This document shows, in pieces, positions 9,498 to 18,000 of a DNA stretch of 37,489 bases (the stretch's first letter is position 1; the number at the start of each line of letters is the position of its first letter). The stretch is from contig CAWEYS010000019.1 in assembly GCA_963813355.1 (NCBI GenBank), positions 1-37,489 of the forward strand. Reading direction: 5' to 3'. This DNA comes from DATAGF01 sp963813355. Lineage in GTDB: Bacteria > Actinomycetota > Thermoleophilia > Miltoncostaeales > Miltoncostaeaceae. A program made the translations under genes and the position numbers. The notes beneath the pieces were generated by a model, which was not told the DNA's origin, searched no databases, and saw only the letters and a list, made by a program, of their open reading frames with translations.

Positions 9498-10313
9498 TCA
9501 CGAGGTTCCCTCCGGCGGACCTCCCCCTGCGCTCCTGCGTCGTCCGCCTCGGCGGGCGCCGCATCCCGATCTCCGAGCGCGGACGGCGAATGGCTCCGGA
9601 CGCTGGCGTAGCCCCCCTCGGGGCGAGGGGCCGCGAGCGAGTCGGTCCCTGGCGTCGGGATCAGACGGCAGCGGGCGGACGGGGCGCTCCATTGGCACGA
9701 CGCCGTCGATGGCCGCCATGTAGCGCTTCGCGGCCTCGGTGAAGCCGAGGTCGCGAAACAGCCGGACGGCCGCGGGCATCCACCGGGCGCGGGCTCCACA
9801 TAGACCGAGGCCGCGCCCATCCGTCCGGCGGAGCGCAGCGCCGCCTGGACGAGGCCTCGCGCCACCCCTCGGTCCCGTGCCAGGGCCGGACGTAGAGGCG
9901 CCTCAGCTGCGCGACGCCGTCCGGCAGCCGGCGCAGGCCGAGCGACCCCGACCGGCTCCCCCTGGAGGCGCGCCAGGAGCAGGTGGCCGCCCGGCGGGCG
10001 TACCAGTGAACAGGGTCGGCGTACTCGACGCGCGAGTCCGGCTGGACCTCGGCCAGGTCGAGGCCGGTCACGTGCTCCAGCCAGGCGCGCTGCTCGCCCA
10101 GCACCAAGCGACGCATGGGCGACGTCGCGCGCGGCTGGCCACGCTCACGAGCTCGATCCGGGGGGCGGCCTGCCTCGTGGCCGCCGCTCGGGCGGGCCGG
10201 TACACGCGCCGGTCAGCGGTCACGGTCATGCGGGCCTCGAGTGGGTGAACGGCACCGGCCCAGCGCCGCCGGCCGAGGTGGTCGTGCGGGTGGCCGTCGC
10301 GATGCTGGGACAT
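9498..10313 (-). pseudogene. GNAT family N-acetyltransferase, frame-broken
   Basis: Joining frames gives RIELVSVASRA, MRRLVLGEQRAWLEHVTGLD, LLARLQGEPVG (strand 4), LRRLYVRP (motif A strand), GLVQAALRSAGRMGAASVYV and MPAAVRLFRDLGFTEAAKRY (motif B), the order of a Gcn5-related acetyltransferase using acetyl-CoA. The substrate is unknown. The acetyl-CoA loop after YVRP is damaged by indels (HGTEGVARGL-like instead of R..G.G..L). An ATG at 10313 has a good AGAGGAG site 7 bp upstream, but family members usually start near the IELVSV segment (~10170), so the true start is uncertain. At least three frame breaks occur. It is divergent from the OhrR-type regulator, sharing an intergenic region with a palindromic operator. 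Confidence 0.6.
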
Positions 10314-10409
10314 GGGCGGGCTCCTCTCTTCGCGCGGATGGACGAGAACCCCGACCGGACCCCATCCGGCCCCACGTCCACCCGAAGCGCGGCAAGCTAA
10401 CACCCAGTG

Positions 10410-10425
10410 ACATTGGACACAATGT
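10410..10425. promoter_or_regulatory. Palindromic operator in the GNAT/ohrR intergenic region
   Basis: ACATTG-GACA-CAATGT is a perfect 6+4+6 bp inverted repeat. It lies 37 bp upstream of the chosen GTG of the OhrR-type gene and between divergent genes. On the minus strand a TTGTGT (overlapping the palindrome) and a TAGCTT 17 bp further on could be a promoter for the GNAT gene. Size and position fit an autoregulatory MarR/OhrR dimer site. Binding is inferred, not shown. Confidence 0.6.
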
Positions 10426-10462
10426 AAGTGTGTCAGAGATAAGCGTCTGCAACTTTCCCGCC

Positions 10463-10952
10463 GTGGCCGGGAAGCGACGAGCCGAGGGCACTGCGAGGCA
10501 GGCAAGAGCGCGTGGCTCACTCGCGCTGGACGACCAGCTGTGCTTCGCGCTCTACGCGGCGTCCCGCGCCGTGACCCAGCTGTACCGCCCGCTGCTTGAC
10601 GGGCTCGGCCTGACCTACCCGCAGTATCTGGTCATGCTCGTCCTCTGGCAGCGGGGGACGACCACCGTCAAGGGCTTGGCGGAGGCGCTGCAGCTCGACC
10701 ACGGCACCTCTCACCGCTGCTCAAGCGGCTGGCGGCCGAGGCCTGGTCGAGCGTCGATGGCAGTCAATGACGAGCGCTAGGTGGAGATCGCCCTCACACC
10801 GGCCGGTCAGGCGCTGAAGGCCCGCGCGGACGCATCCCGCAGCGCATCGTACGCATACGACCTGGATGCCCAGGACTTCGCCGCGCTCCAGACACCCTCG
10901 CGAGCTCACGGAGTCTGTCAGCGCGGCGCGCCGCGAGAGCGGCCGACCCTAG
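10463..10952 (+). pseudogene. ohrR: OhrR-type organic peroxide-sensing MarR repressor, frame-broken
   Basis: The segment LALDDQLCFALYAASRAVTQ and then YRPLLDGLGLTYPQYLVMLV is the signature of OhrR. The Cys (residue 27 from GTG 10463) is the position whose oxidation by organic hydroperoxides releases the repressor from DNA. The winged helix follows (VKGLAEALQLDHGT, then LSPLLKRLAAEGLVE in another frame) and the C-terminal dimerisation helix reads TESVSAARRESGRP to the TAG at 10952. Indels near 10710, 10775, 10837 and 10860 break the frame, and the parts still align end to end without gaps, so sequencing error is likely. A start at GTG 10430 is also possible but would lie almost against the operator. 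No ohr peroxidase gene is adjacent, which is unusual. Confidence 0.75.
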
Positions 10953-11139
10953 CCCCTTCGCGACCAATCACCCCTGCCCGGATCGTGATCGGCGTTTGGG
11001 ATAGAACTGGGGGGCGTGACGATCAGGAGGGGGTGCCGAACATACGGTGGATCGGCCGGTGAGACGACGGGATCACCTACGCCTGACGAGGGGCTCAGAG
11101 CGGGTGGGATTCGGCGGCGTCGCCGTGCTCGGGCGCCGG

Positions 11140-11416
11140 AGTCGTGCCGCGTGGCCGGGCTCCTCGCCGTGGCGCTGATCCCAGTCGCCGCGGGCATCTC
11201 CGGGGAGGACTACCGGAGCGCGACCGACCTCACGGACGGTTTCCGCACCGGCGTGCTCATCTGCGCCGTGCTCAGCCTCGCGGGCGGCCTGCTCGCGCTC
11301 GCGACGATCGTCGGCCCGAGGAGCCCGAGACGGCGCGGGCTGAGCCGGTCCTGTCCTGTCTGATCGGCGCGCCGACCCTGGCGCGGACCCCGGCCGGCGC
11401 CGCCGCCAGGCCGTGA
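11140..11416 (+). pseudogene. C-terminal fragment of a DHA2-type MFS drug exporter
   Basis: CRVAGLLAVALIPVAAGISG, DGFRTGVLICAVLSLAGGLL and ALATIV match the last two membrane helices of 14-TM drug exporters of the EmrB/QacA (DHA2) group, where the sequence before this is usually NNAVARVAGLL. A frame shift near 11325 continues into PVLSCLIGAPTLARTP and a TGA at 11414-11416 that overlaps the next gene's GTG. Nothing resembling the first 12 helices is present upstream, so about 400 residues are gone. This is a real remnant and not only an error, though the frame break may be an artefact. The segment 10953-11139 before it shows no recognisable gene. Confidence 0.6.
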
Positions 11417-13812
11417 GCCGGACCGGGCGTCCCTCCTCGCGCCTCCCGGCGCTGAAGGGGTCGCGCCTTCCGAGCATGACCCTGCTCGCCTCGGCCGAGC
11501 CGGGCCCCAGGAACCGTCGCACGATCGACGGGATCGTCCTCGCGCTGGCGGCCCTCGTAACGGGATGCGCCGCACTCCTTGCGTCGTCGGCCCCGGGCTG
11601 GGACGCCGACATCGCGGGGGCGCTCGACACGCTCCTGGGCTGGGCCGACGGCCTGTGGCGGACCGCCTTCATCGCCGCCTTCGTGCTCGCCGCCGTGATC
11701 GTGCTGGCCGTGGTCGTGCGGCGGCGCTGGGCCCTGGGCCGCGACGCGCTCGTGGCGGTCGCCCTCGTGATCGCGGCGAGCATCTTCCTGGGCCGACTGG
11801 TGGAGTCCGGGTGGTTTGCGATCGACTTCGGGGTCTGGTCGCCGTGGGGGTTCCCCGAGGTCCACATCGCGTGCGTCGCCGCGCTCGCGGCGGTCGCTGC
11901 CCCCGAGCTGGTCCGGCCGGTCCGGCTGCTCGCCGCCTGGTTGGTCGCGCTGGGGGCGCTCGGGGCCGTGGTGCTCGGGGCGGCCCTTCCCTCAGGGGCT
12001 CTCGGCGCCCTGGCGCTCGGCCTTGGCGCGGGCGCTGTCGTGCGCCTGGTCTTCGGCTCTGCGGCCGGGGTGCCGGCGACCGGGCGCGTGCGTGACTCGC
12101 TCGCCGCGCTCGGGGTCGAGGTGGCCGACCTGGCGCCATCGGCCACGCAGCAGATCGGCGCCGCCGAGTACGTCGGGCGCGACACGGAGGGGCGGAACCT
12201 GGTGGTGCGCGTGCTCGGGCGCGATGCGCAGGACACCCAGCGGCTGGCGCGGCGCTGGCGCCTCCTCGTCTACCGGGACCCGCCGAGGAGCGTCGCCCCC
12301 GGCCGCCTGGAGCAGGTCGAGCACGAGGCGCTCGCGCTCCTGATGGCGGCCGAAGCGGACGTGCGCGTGCCCGAGGTGGTGGCCGCAGGACTCGGCCCCG
12401 ACGGGGATGCCGTCCTGGTCACCCGCCAACCCGACGCGGAGGCCCTCGAGCTCGCGAGCCCCGACGAGGTGACCGACAGGACGCTCCGGCAGCTCTGGAG
12501 CCAGGTGGCGCACCTCCACGCGGCCGGCATCTCCCACGGCCGCCTCAACGCGAGCAACGTCGTCATGGACGACGGCGCGCCCATGGTGGTCGGCCTCGCG
12601 GCCGCCACGCTCGCGGCCCCGCAGTCGGCGCTCGACATCGATGTGGCGGAGTTGCTGGTCGCCTGCACCGTCCTCGTCGGCGCCGATCGCGCGCTGCCCG
12701 CTGCCATCGACGGCGTCGGCCCCGACGCCGTCGAAGGCGCGCTCCCGTATCTCCAGCGCGCAGCGCTCACCCCCCACGTCCGCGACCTCGCTCGCGCCCA
12801 CGAGGTGGCGCTGGACGACCTCCGGACCGCCGCCGCCCACGCGACCGGCGCCACGCTCGAGAAGCCGCCGCCCCTCCACCGCATCCGCGCGCGAGATCTC
12901 CTGGTCACCGCGCTCGTGGCCGCGGCCGCGTACCTGCTCATCAAGCAGCTGGCCCAGATCGGCTTCGGGACCATCGCCGATGAGCTCCAGCAGGCGAACC
13001 TCGCCTGGGTGCTCCTCGGGCTGATCCTGGCTCAGCTCGCCCTGGTCGCCGGGGGGGTCTCTCTGCGGGGCTCGGTGGCGACTCCGCTTCCGCTCTGGCC
13101 GTGCGTCGTCCTGCAGTCGGCGCTGAAGGTGGTCAACCTGACCGTCCCGGGCTCGGCGGGCCGCATCGCCTTCAACGTCCGCTTCCTCCAACGCATGGGC
13201 GCCGCCCCGGCCGAGGCCGTGTCGGCGGGCGCCGTTGACGACATCTCCGAGACCGTCGTCCAGATCCTGCTCGTGGTCCTCCTCCTGCCGCTCGTGGACC
13301 TCGACGTGGACGCGAGCGAGCTCGCGGGCGGGGCATCTCCCGGCCGGGTGGTCATCACGATCCTCGTCGTGCTCGCCGTGGTCATCGCCGTCGTCCTCGC
13401 GATCCCGAAGCTGCGCGCGAAGGTCCTGCCCGCGGTGCGCCCCGCGTTCACCAACCTCTGGACCGTGGCCCGCACCAGGCGGAAGCGGCTCGAGCTCTTC
13501 GGCGGGAACGTCGCCTCCGAGGTCTGCTACGCGCTCACGCTCGGGGCGGTCTGCCTGGCGTACGGCGTGGACCTCAACCTCGCCCAGCTCCTCGTGGTGA
13601 ATGTCGCGGCGTCCGCGCTCTCCAGCCTGGTCCCCGTGCCGGGCGGCGTCGGGGCGGAGGAGGCGGCCCTCACGGCCGGTCTTGTCGCCATGGGGGTCGA
13701 CGACTCCACGGCGTTCGCCATTGCCCTGACCCACCGGTTCTGCACCTATTACCTGCCCCCGATCTGGGGTGCCTTCGCGCTCCGCTGGCTCGGCCGGAAG
13801 GGCTATGTGTAG
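11413..13812 (+). CDS. Multidomain membrane protein: TM region, degenerate kinase domain, LPG-synthase-type TM domain
   Basis: 799 residues from GTG 11413 (GTGA overlap with the preceding fragment); ATG 11476 is an alternative start. Residues ~35-215 hold about six membrane helices. Residues ~240-480 resemble a protein kinase fold: a nucleotide-lobe part (GRNLVVRVLGRDAQDTQRLA, then EHEALALLMAAE) and a catalytic-loop equivalent HGRLNASNVVM at ~375. There the catalytic Asp of HGDLKxxN is Arg, and the DFG position reads VVGLAAAT, so it is very probably a pseudokinase. Residues ~495-795 are an LPG-synthase transmembrane (UPF0104/YbhN-type flippase) domain with GSVATPLPLW, LTVPGSAGRIAFNVRFLQRM and LVPVPGGVGAEEAALTAGLV. 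Actinobacterial proteins of this architecture are thought to work at the membrane on lipids or glycolipids. The substrate is unknown. Confidence 0.85.
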   Translation: MSRTGRPSSRLPALKGSRLPSMTLLASAEPGPRNRRTIDGIVLALAALVTGCAALLASSAPGWDADIAGALDTLLGWADGLWRTAFIAAFVLAAVIVLAVVVRRRWALGRDALVAVALVIAASIFLGRLVESGWFAIDFGVWSPWGFPEVHIACVAALAAVAAPELVRPVRLLAAWLVALGALGAVVLGAALPSGALGALALGLGAGAVVRLVFGSAAGVPATGRVRDSLAALGVEVADLAPSATQQIGAAEYVGRDTEGRNLVVRVLGRDAQDTQRLARRWRLLVYRDPPRSVAPGRLEQVEHEALALLMAAEADVRVPEVVAAGLGPDGDAVLVTRQPDAEALELASPDEVTDRTLRQLWSQVAHLHAAGISHGRLNASNVVMDDGAPMVVGLAAATLAAPQSALDIDVAELLVACTVLVGADRALPAAIDGVGPDAVEGALPYLQRAALTPHVRDLARAHEVALDDLRTAAAHATGATLEKPPPLHRIRARDLLVTALVAAAAYLLIKQLAQIGFGTIADELQQANLAWVLLGLILAQLALVAGGVSLRGSVATPLPLWPCVVLQSALKVVNLTVPGSAGRIAFNVRFLQRMGAAPAEAVSAGAVDDISETVVQILLVVLLLPLVDLDVDASELAGGASPGRVVITILVVLAVVIAVVLAIPKLRAKVLPAVRPAFTNLWTVARTRRKRLELFGGNVASEVCYALTLGAVCLAYGVDLNLAQLLVVNVAASALSSLVPVPGGVGAEEAALTAGLVAMGVDDSTAFAIALTHRFCTYYLPPIWGAFALRWLGRKGYV

Positions 13813-13890
13813 CCGCGGCGTGCCCAGGCCGATGGCGGAGGAGGGGCTCGAACCCGGGACGACGCGGCGCGCCTGAGGGCCCCGAGGTGC

Positions 13891-14691
13891 TCAGGTGTCC
13901 GTCGTGACCAGACGCCCCTGTCCGAGCCGCTCGACATCGACCTCGTCGAGCGACTCGACGACCAGGTCGGCGCCCGCGCCGGCCAGCATCGCCGCGTCGT
14001 CGGCCCGGGCGACGCCCAGCGCGGCCATGCCGCCGGCCTTGGCGGCCTGGATGCCCGAGACGGCGTCCTCGACGACGAAGCACCGCCCCGGCGGCACGCC
14101 GAGCTCGGCGGCGGCGGTGAGGAAGATCTCGGGGTGCGGCTTGCCGTGGGCGAAGTCGCGGCCCGAGACGTCGGCGTCGAAGACGTCGAGCAGCGTTTGT
14201 CCGGGCGCCACGAGGGCCTCGCCGAGGCCCTGCTCCCGGGCGAACGTGTCGAGGCGGATCCTCCGCAGGAACAGCCCGGCGTTCTTCGATGACGAGGCCG
14301 CCGCGATGCGGACCCCCGCCGCCCGCGTCGCGAGCACCAAGCGCAGCGCGTCGGGGTAGGCCTCGAACTCCCCCGCCTCGATCAGCTCGGTCACCATCGT
14401 CTGCTTGCGGTCGGCGTAGGCGATCGTCCGCCGCTCGGCGTCCGGCACCCCGAAGTGGTCCAGCGCCGCGCGCGCCCCGCTGAGCCGCGGCTTGCCCGAC
14501 ATGACCTGTTGGTAGATCTGCGGGGTGAACGCCTCGGGCGACCAGGTCGTCTCGTCCCGGACGCCGCTCCACTCGCCCTCCATGAGCTCCCGAAGCGCGT
14601 CGCGCCACGCGCGCTCGTGCGGCGAGTCGACGAGCACGCCGTTGACGTCGAAGACCGCGCCGCCGAAGCCGTCCGGCACGTTCGCCGTCAC
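13891..14691 (-). CDS. pgmB: HAD-superfamily phosphatase/mutase, beta-phosphoglucomutase-like
   Basis: The start is GTG 14691, whose last bases form the TGA of the GH65 gene (GTGA overlap, translational coupling). 266 residues. Motif I reads FDVNGVLVDSPHERAW (nucleophile Asp15); the second Asp usual in DxD phosphatases and mutases is Asn17. The cap domain follows (MSGKPRLSGARAALDHFGVP). Motif II is RIAAASSSKNAG, motif III HGKPHPEIFLTAAAELGV and motif IV CFVVEDAVSGIQAAKAGGMA. Position directly after a glycoside phosphorylase fits conversion of beta-glucose-1-phosphate to glucose-6-phosphate in the cytoplasm. The Asp-to-Asn change puts true mutase activity in doubt; it may be a subfamily trait. 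The 78 bp to the convergent flippase gene hold only a CCTGAG/CTCAGG inverted repeat. Confidence 0.8.
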   Translation of the reverse strand: MTANVPDGFGGAVFDVNGVLVDSPHERAWRDALRELMEGEWSGVRDETTWSPEAFTPQIYQQVMSGKPRLSGARAALDHFGVPDAERRTIAYADRKQTMVTELIEAGEFEAYPDALRLVLATRAAGVRIAAASSSKNAGLFLRRIRLDTFAREQGLGEALVAPGQTLLDVFDADVSGRDFAHGKPHPEIFLTAAAELGVPPGRCFVVEDAVSGIQAAKAGGMAALGVARADDAAMLAGAGADLVVESLDEVDVERLGQGRLVTTDT

Positions 14692-17150
14692 CCGCGGGCC
14701 GGCGCCCCGGCCAGCGCGAACGAGAAGCGGTCGCCGGGAAACAGCTCGCGAACGTCGTCGCCGACGCCGATCTTGATCGGGTCGCATTCGCCCTCGGCGC
14801 GGACCGCCACGGTCAGCCGGCCGTCGGCGAGGCTCAGATGGATCGGCGTGCCGCGGAATTGCATCGCGAACGAGAGGCCCTCGAGGCGATCGATCAACCG
14901 CGGCGCGAAGTGAAGGACGTCCCCGCGCATCGCGGTGCCGAGGTACCCGCGCTGCACCAGGTCAAGCGTGCCGGACATCACTCCCATGTGGATGCCCTCC
15001 TTGGTTGTGCCGCCCTGGATGTCGCCGATGTCGCTCTCGAGCGCCACGAGGAAGCGCTCCCACGAGCTCTCGGGGTCGATCGCCGCGAGCACGGCGGCGT
15101 GGGTGACGAAGCTGAGCGTGGAGCCGTGAGAGGTGCGGGCGTCGTAGTACTCGATGTTCCTGCGCACGGCGTCAGGGCCGAGCTCGTAGCCGAGCCGCTC
15201 GAACAGCTCACCGAGCTCCTCCTCGGAGAACAGGAAGAAGAGCATGACCGTGTCGGCCTGCTTGGCCAGCTTGTAGCGGTCCGGGTCGTCCCCCTCGGCT
15301 CGCAGGATCCGGTCCAGCCGCTCGATCCTGCCGTCGTATCTCTCGCGGTACCCGTCCCAGTCGAGCTCCGCGAGCTCGTCGTATCCCTCGAACTGGCTGA
15401 TGATGCCGTCGCCGTGGAACGGCACGAGCATCTTGCGGCTCATGTCCGCCCACGTGGCGACCTCGTCGTCGGTGAGCTCGATCCTGTTCCGCAGCGCCTT
15501 GGCGCGGCGCGCCGGGAGCAGGCCGAGGACGGTGGGGGCCGTGGCGCAGATCCAGGCGACCATGACGTTCGTGTAGGCGTTGTTGCGCAGCCCGCCCTCC
15601 GCCGCCCCCGGGTACTTCTCGTGGAACTCGTCGGGTCCCATCACCCCGTGGATCTCGTAGCGGTCGCGCTCGGGGTTGTAGTGCGCGAGCGAGGACCAGA
15701 AGCGGGCGATCTCGAGCATCATCTCCGCCCCGTGGTCGAGCATGAACTCGATGTCGCCGGTCGCCTGGTAGTACTGCCAGACGTTGTAGAAGATCGCCGC
15801 GTTCACGTGGCGCTGGTTGTGGCTGAGGTCGCGCTCCCAGCGCCCGGAGAGCGGGTTGAGGTGGACGACCTGGGTCTCCTCCTGGCCGTCGCTGCCGCTC
15901 TGCCACGGGTACATCGCGCCGCGGTAGCCGGCCGCCCGCGCCGCTCGGCGGGCCTCCCCCAGCCGGCGAACCCGGTACAGGAGCAGGTGCCGGCTGATCC
16001 GCGGCAGGCGGAAGTTGAGGAACGGGAACACGTACAGCTCGTCCCAGAAGACGTGGCCGCGGTACGCCTCGCCGTTCAGACCGCGCGCGACGACGCCCGC
16101 GTCCTTCTCGGCCGTGTGGCGCGAGCAGACCTGCAGGACGTGCGCGATGTGAAGGCGCAGCAGCAGCTGCACGCGCGCCTTCCCGGGCAGGACCAGGTCG
16201 CACGCCTCCCAGAGCTCGTCCCACGCCGAACGATGCTCGGCCAGCGCCCTGGCGAACGAGGGATAGTCGCCGACGGACTTTCCGGCGTTGCCGAGCGGCT
16301 CGCTGATCGCGCGGTCGTGTGATGTGTAGAGCGCGACCATCTTCTCGACGCGCACCGGCGCGCCCTGCGTCACGTCGAAGGCGAGGACCGTCTGGATGTA
16401 GTCCTCCATCTGATGGAGCCTGTGTTGAGCGTCGACCGGGCGATCGCCCGCGAAGACGCGCGTGCGGGCCGCCTGCGCCACGTGGATCCGCGACTGGCGC
16501 GTGCGCGCCATCAGCGCGATCACCTCGGGCCCGAACGTCCGCGGGAACACGGGCTCCAGGTGCCGGCCCTCGAGCTCCCGGTAGCGCGCCACGCCACGGT
16601 TCGTGACCCGGCCGTCGAGGGCCGAGATGACCTCCACCCGGCCCGACCAGTCCTCCGGCGTGAGCGTCCACTCGATCGCGGCCTGGTGGCCGTGGGCCAT
16701 GCTGACGAAGCGGCGGCTGCGCAACGCGCTCGTGCGACCGGCCCGGTCGCGGAAGCGCACCGTACGCGAGACGACCGCGTTGCGGACGTCGTACTCGTGG
16801 CGGTAGGAGAGCAGCTCGACGTCGGCGAGCCTGAGCGCCTCCTCGCCGTCGATCCGCAGCTTGAGCACGAGCCAGTTGGGCAGGTTCACCAGGTCCTCGT
16901 TCGGAACCGGCATGCCGCCCATGATCGTGGTCTCCCGGTTGTAGCCGCCGTGGGCGTAGGTCCCCGGGTAGTGCACGTCGTCGGCGTCCTCCCACTCCGC
17001 GGCGCCGCGCGTGCAGAAGGAGCCGTTGCCGGTCGAGGTGAGCGCCTCCCTCAGGCCCTCCTCGGCCGGCTCGTAGCCGTCGTACGTGAGCGTGAAGCCA
17101 TCCAAGCGCGAATCCCTTCCGGGCGTCCGACGTAGACCAGCCTTCCACAT
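14688..17150 (-). CDS. Glycoside hydrolase family 65 disaccharide phosphorylase
   Basis: 820 residues from ATG 17150, a typical length for GH65. These enzymes split alpha-glucosides (maltose, trehalose, kojibiose, nigerose) with phosphate to give beta-glucose-1-phosphate. Visible landmarks: YDGYEPAEEGLREALTSTGN near the N-terminus, PGTYAHGGYN, the (alpha/alpha)6 barrel with GHVFWDELYVFPFLNFRLP, VMGPDEFHEKYPG (general acid Glu at ~residue 507), KQADTVMLFFLF, HGSTLSFVTHAAVLAAID and the phosphate-site region GGTTKEGIHMGVMSGTLDLV. The frame stays open far upstream of this ATG into the neighbouring membrane-protein gene, but that part does not belong to the protein. It lies between a membrane protein (50 bp upstream) and the coupled HAD enzyme. 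Exact substrate not determinable. Confidence 0.88.
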   Translation of the reverse strand: MWKAGLRRTPGRDSRLDGFTLTYDGYEPAEEGLREALTSTGNGSFCTRGAAEWEDADDVHYPGTYAHGGYNRETTIMGGMPVPNEDLVNLPNWLVLKLRIDGEEALRLADVELLSYRHEYDVRNAVVSRTVRFRDRAGRTSALRSRRFVSMAHGHQAAIEWTLTPEDWSGRVEVISALDGRVTNRGVARYRELEGRHLEPVFPRTFGPEVIALMARTRQSRIHVAQAARTRVFAGDRPVDAQHRLHQMEDYIQTVLAFDVTQGAPVRVEKMVALYTSHDRAISEPLGNAGKSVGDYPSFARALAEHRSAWDELWEACDLVLPGKARVQLLLRLHIAHVLQVCSRHTAEKDAGVVARGLNGEAYRGHVFWDELYVFPFLNFRLPRISRHLLLYRVRRLGEARRAARAAGYRGAMYPWQSGSDGQEETQVVHLNPLSGRWERDLSHNQRHVNAAIFYNVWQYYQATGDIEFMLDHGAEMMLEIARFWSSLAHYNPERDRYEIHGVMGPDEFHEKYPGAAEGGLRNNAYTNVMVAWICATAPTVLGLLPARRAKALRNRIELTDDEVATWADMSRKMLVPFHGDGIISQFEGYDELAELDWDGYRERYDGRIERLDRILRAEGDDPDRYKLAKQADTVMLFFLFSEEELGELFERLGYELGPDAVRRNIEYYDARTSHGSTLSFVTHAAVLAAIDPESSWERFLVALESDIGDIQGGTTKEGIHMGVMSGTLDLVQRGYLGTAMRGDVLHFAPRLIDRLEGLSFAMQFRGTPIHLSLADGRLTVAVRAEGECDPIKIGVGDDVRELFPGDRFSFALAGAPARG

Positions 17151-17200
17151 CGAGAAAAGCCCCGCGCGTCGCCGAGCGCGCCGCCTCACGGGATCCGCGG

Positions 17201-17888
17201 CTAGTCGAGGATGTTGATGGCCCGCGCGGCGACGAGCAGGACGGTGATCGACGAGATGCTGGCCTCGCTCATCATTGCGAGCTTGAGCCGGCGCGTGAGC
17301 GGCATGGCGTCGGTGGGGCTGAAGGCCACCGAGTTGGTGAACGAGACGTAGAGGTAGTCCATGAGGCGCGGGTACCAGCCCCGCCGCGCACGGCCGGCGT
17401 CGTCCATCTGGGGGAACTGGAACTCCGGCGGCAGCGGATCGGGCTCGGCTCGGCGCACCGGCCCTCCCCGATCGAGCTCCCAGAACCACAGCCCGAAGGC
17501 GATCACGTTCGTCGTCCAGATGGCGAGCGCCTTGAACAGGAGCTGTCCCCCGCTCACCTCGTCGCCGCTCAGGATCGCGCCGAGGAGGGCCACCAGCGCC
17601 ACAGCGTTGCCGAGCCCCACGCAGGCGACCAGGCCGAGGGACACGGCGCGCCGACGGCCCCGTCTCCACGAGCCGCTGGCGCGGTCGCGACCAGGTCAGG
17701 AGGATCAGCAGGACGAGCTCCGGTCCGACCAGGACCAGCCAGACCCACCAGGGGAGCCCCCAGAGCGACCAGCCCTGAGTGGCGCTGACGATGCCGAGGA
17801 GCACCTGCAGGCCCATCACCGCGACGACGGCGAGGGCGGCCTCCACCCGCGTCTCGTGATCGGCCTCGCTGAGCTCGTTCCGAGCCAT
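17201..17888 (-). CDS. Four-helix membrane protein resembling an ion-channel pore domain (one frame break)
   Basis: The ATG at 17888 follows a GAAAGGTG site; MARNELSEADHETRVEAALA precedes helices around AVVAVMGLQVLLGI and WWVWLVLVGPELVLLILLTW. A one-base shift near 17645-17665 leads to VSLGLVACVGLGNAVALVAL, a fourth helix (LFKALAIWTTNVIAFGLWFW) and a C-terminal unit MDYLYVSFTNSVAFSPTDAM followed by a last helix ending ARAINILD. The order pore-helix, filter-like turn, helix and the DYLYxSFTN start recall two-TM cation channels, but the filter (TVGYGD) is replaced by SVAFSPTD. I know similar conserved actinobacterial proteins without assigned function. First gene of the phosphorylase operon; a transport or sensing role is only a guess. 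Confidence 0.65.
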
Positions 17889-17972
17889 GGATGCACCTTT
17901 CGCGCCCGCCGACGAGCGTCCTGGTGCGAGCGACACCTTCCCTGCGCCCCAAGGGCCCCGCTCAATGAAGAA

Positions 17973-17992
17973 GCCCCGCCAGTGGGCGGGGC
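17973..17992 (-). terminator. Rho-independent terminator, probably the original tRNA-Asp terminator
   Basis: GCCCCGCC-agtg-GGCGGGGC, an 8-bp perfect stem. On the minus strand it is followed by TTCTTC. It sits just downstream (minus strand) of the tRNA-Asp 3'-half copy at 18001-18043. It is probably the chromosomal terminator that belonged to tRNA-Asp before the islets were inserted. Confidence 0.75.
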
Positions 17993-18000
17993 CTCAGGAG

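Noticed and set aside
13833..13860. tRNA 3'-end-like sequence (GGGTTCGAGCCC with CTCCGCC-A on the minus strand) between the flippase and HAD genes
   Set aside because: Only three T-stem pairs form, and no matching acceptor 5' side, D arm or anticodon arm is present. It could be an old attachment remnant but is too weak to call.
14838..17135. Long plus-strand frames opposite the GH65 gene
   Set aside because: High-GC antisense shadows; the minus-strand product has complete GH65 motifs.
17151..17936. An open frame running through from the GH65 gene into the upstream membrane-protein gene, suggesting a 1082-residue fusion
   Set aside because: The middle part is arginine-rich out-of-frame sequence of the membrane protein, whose real C-terminus ends at 17201 in another frame. 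The link exists only because of a one-base error.
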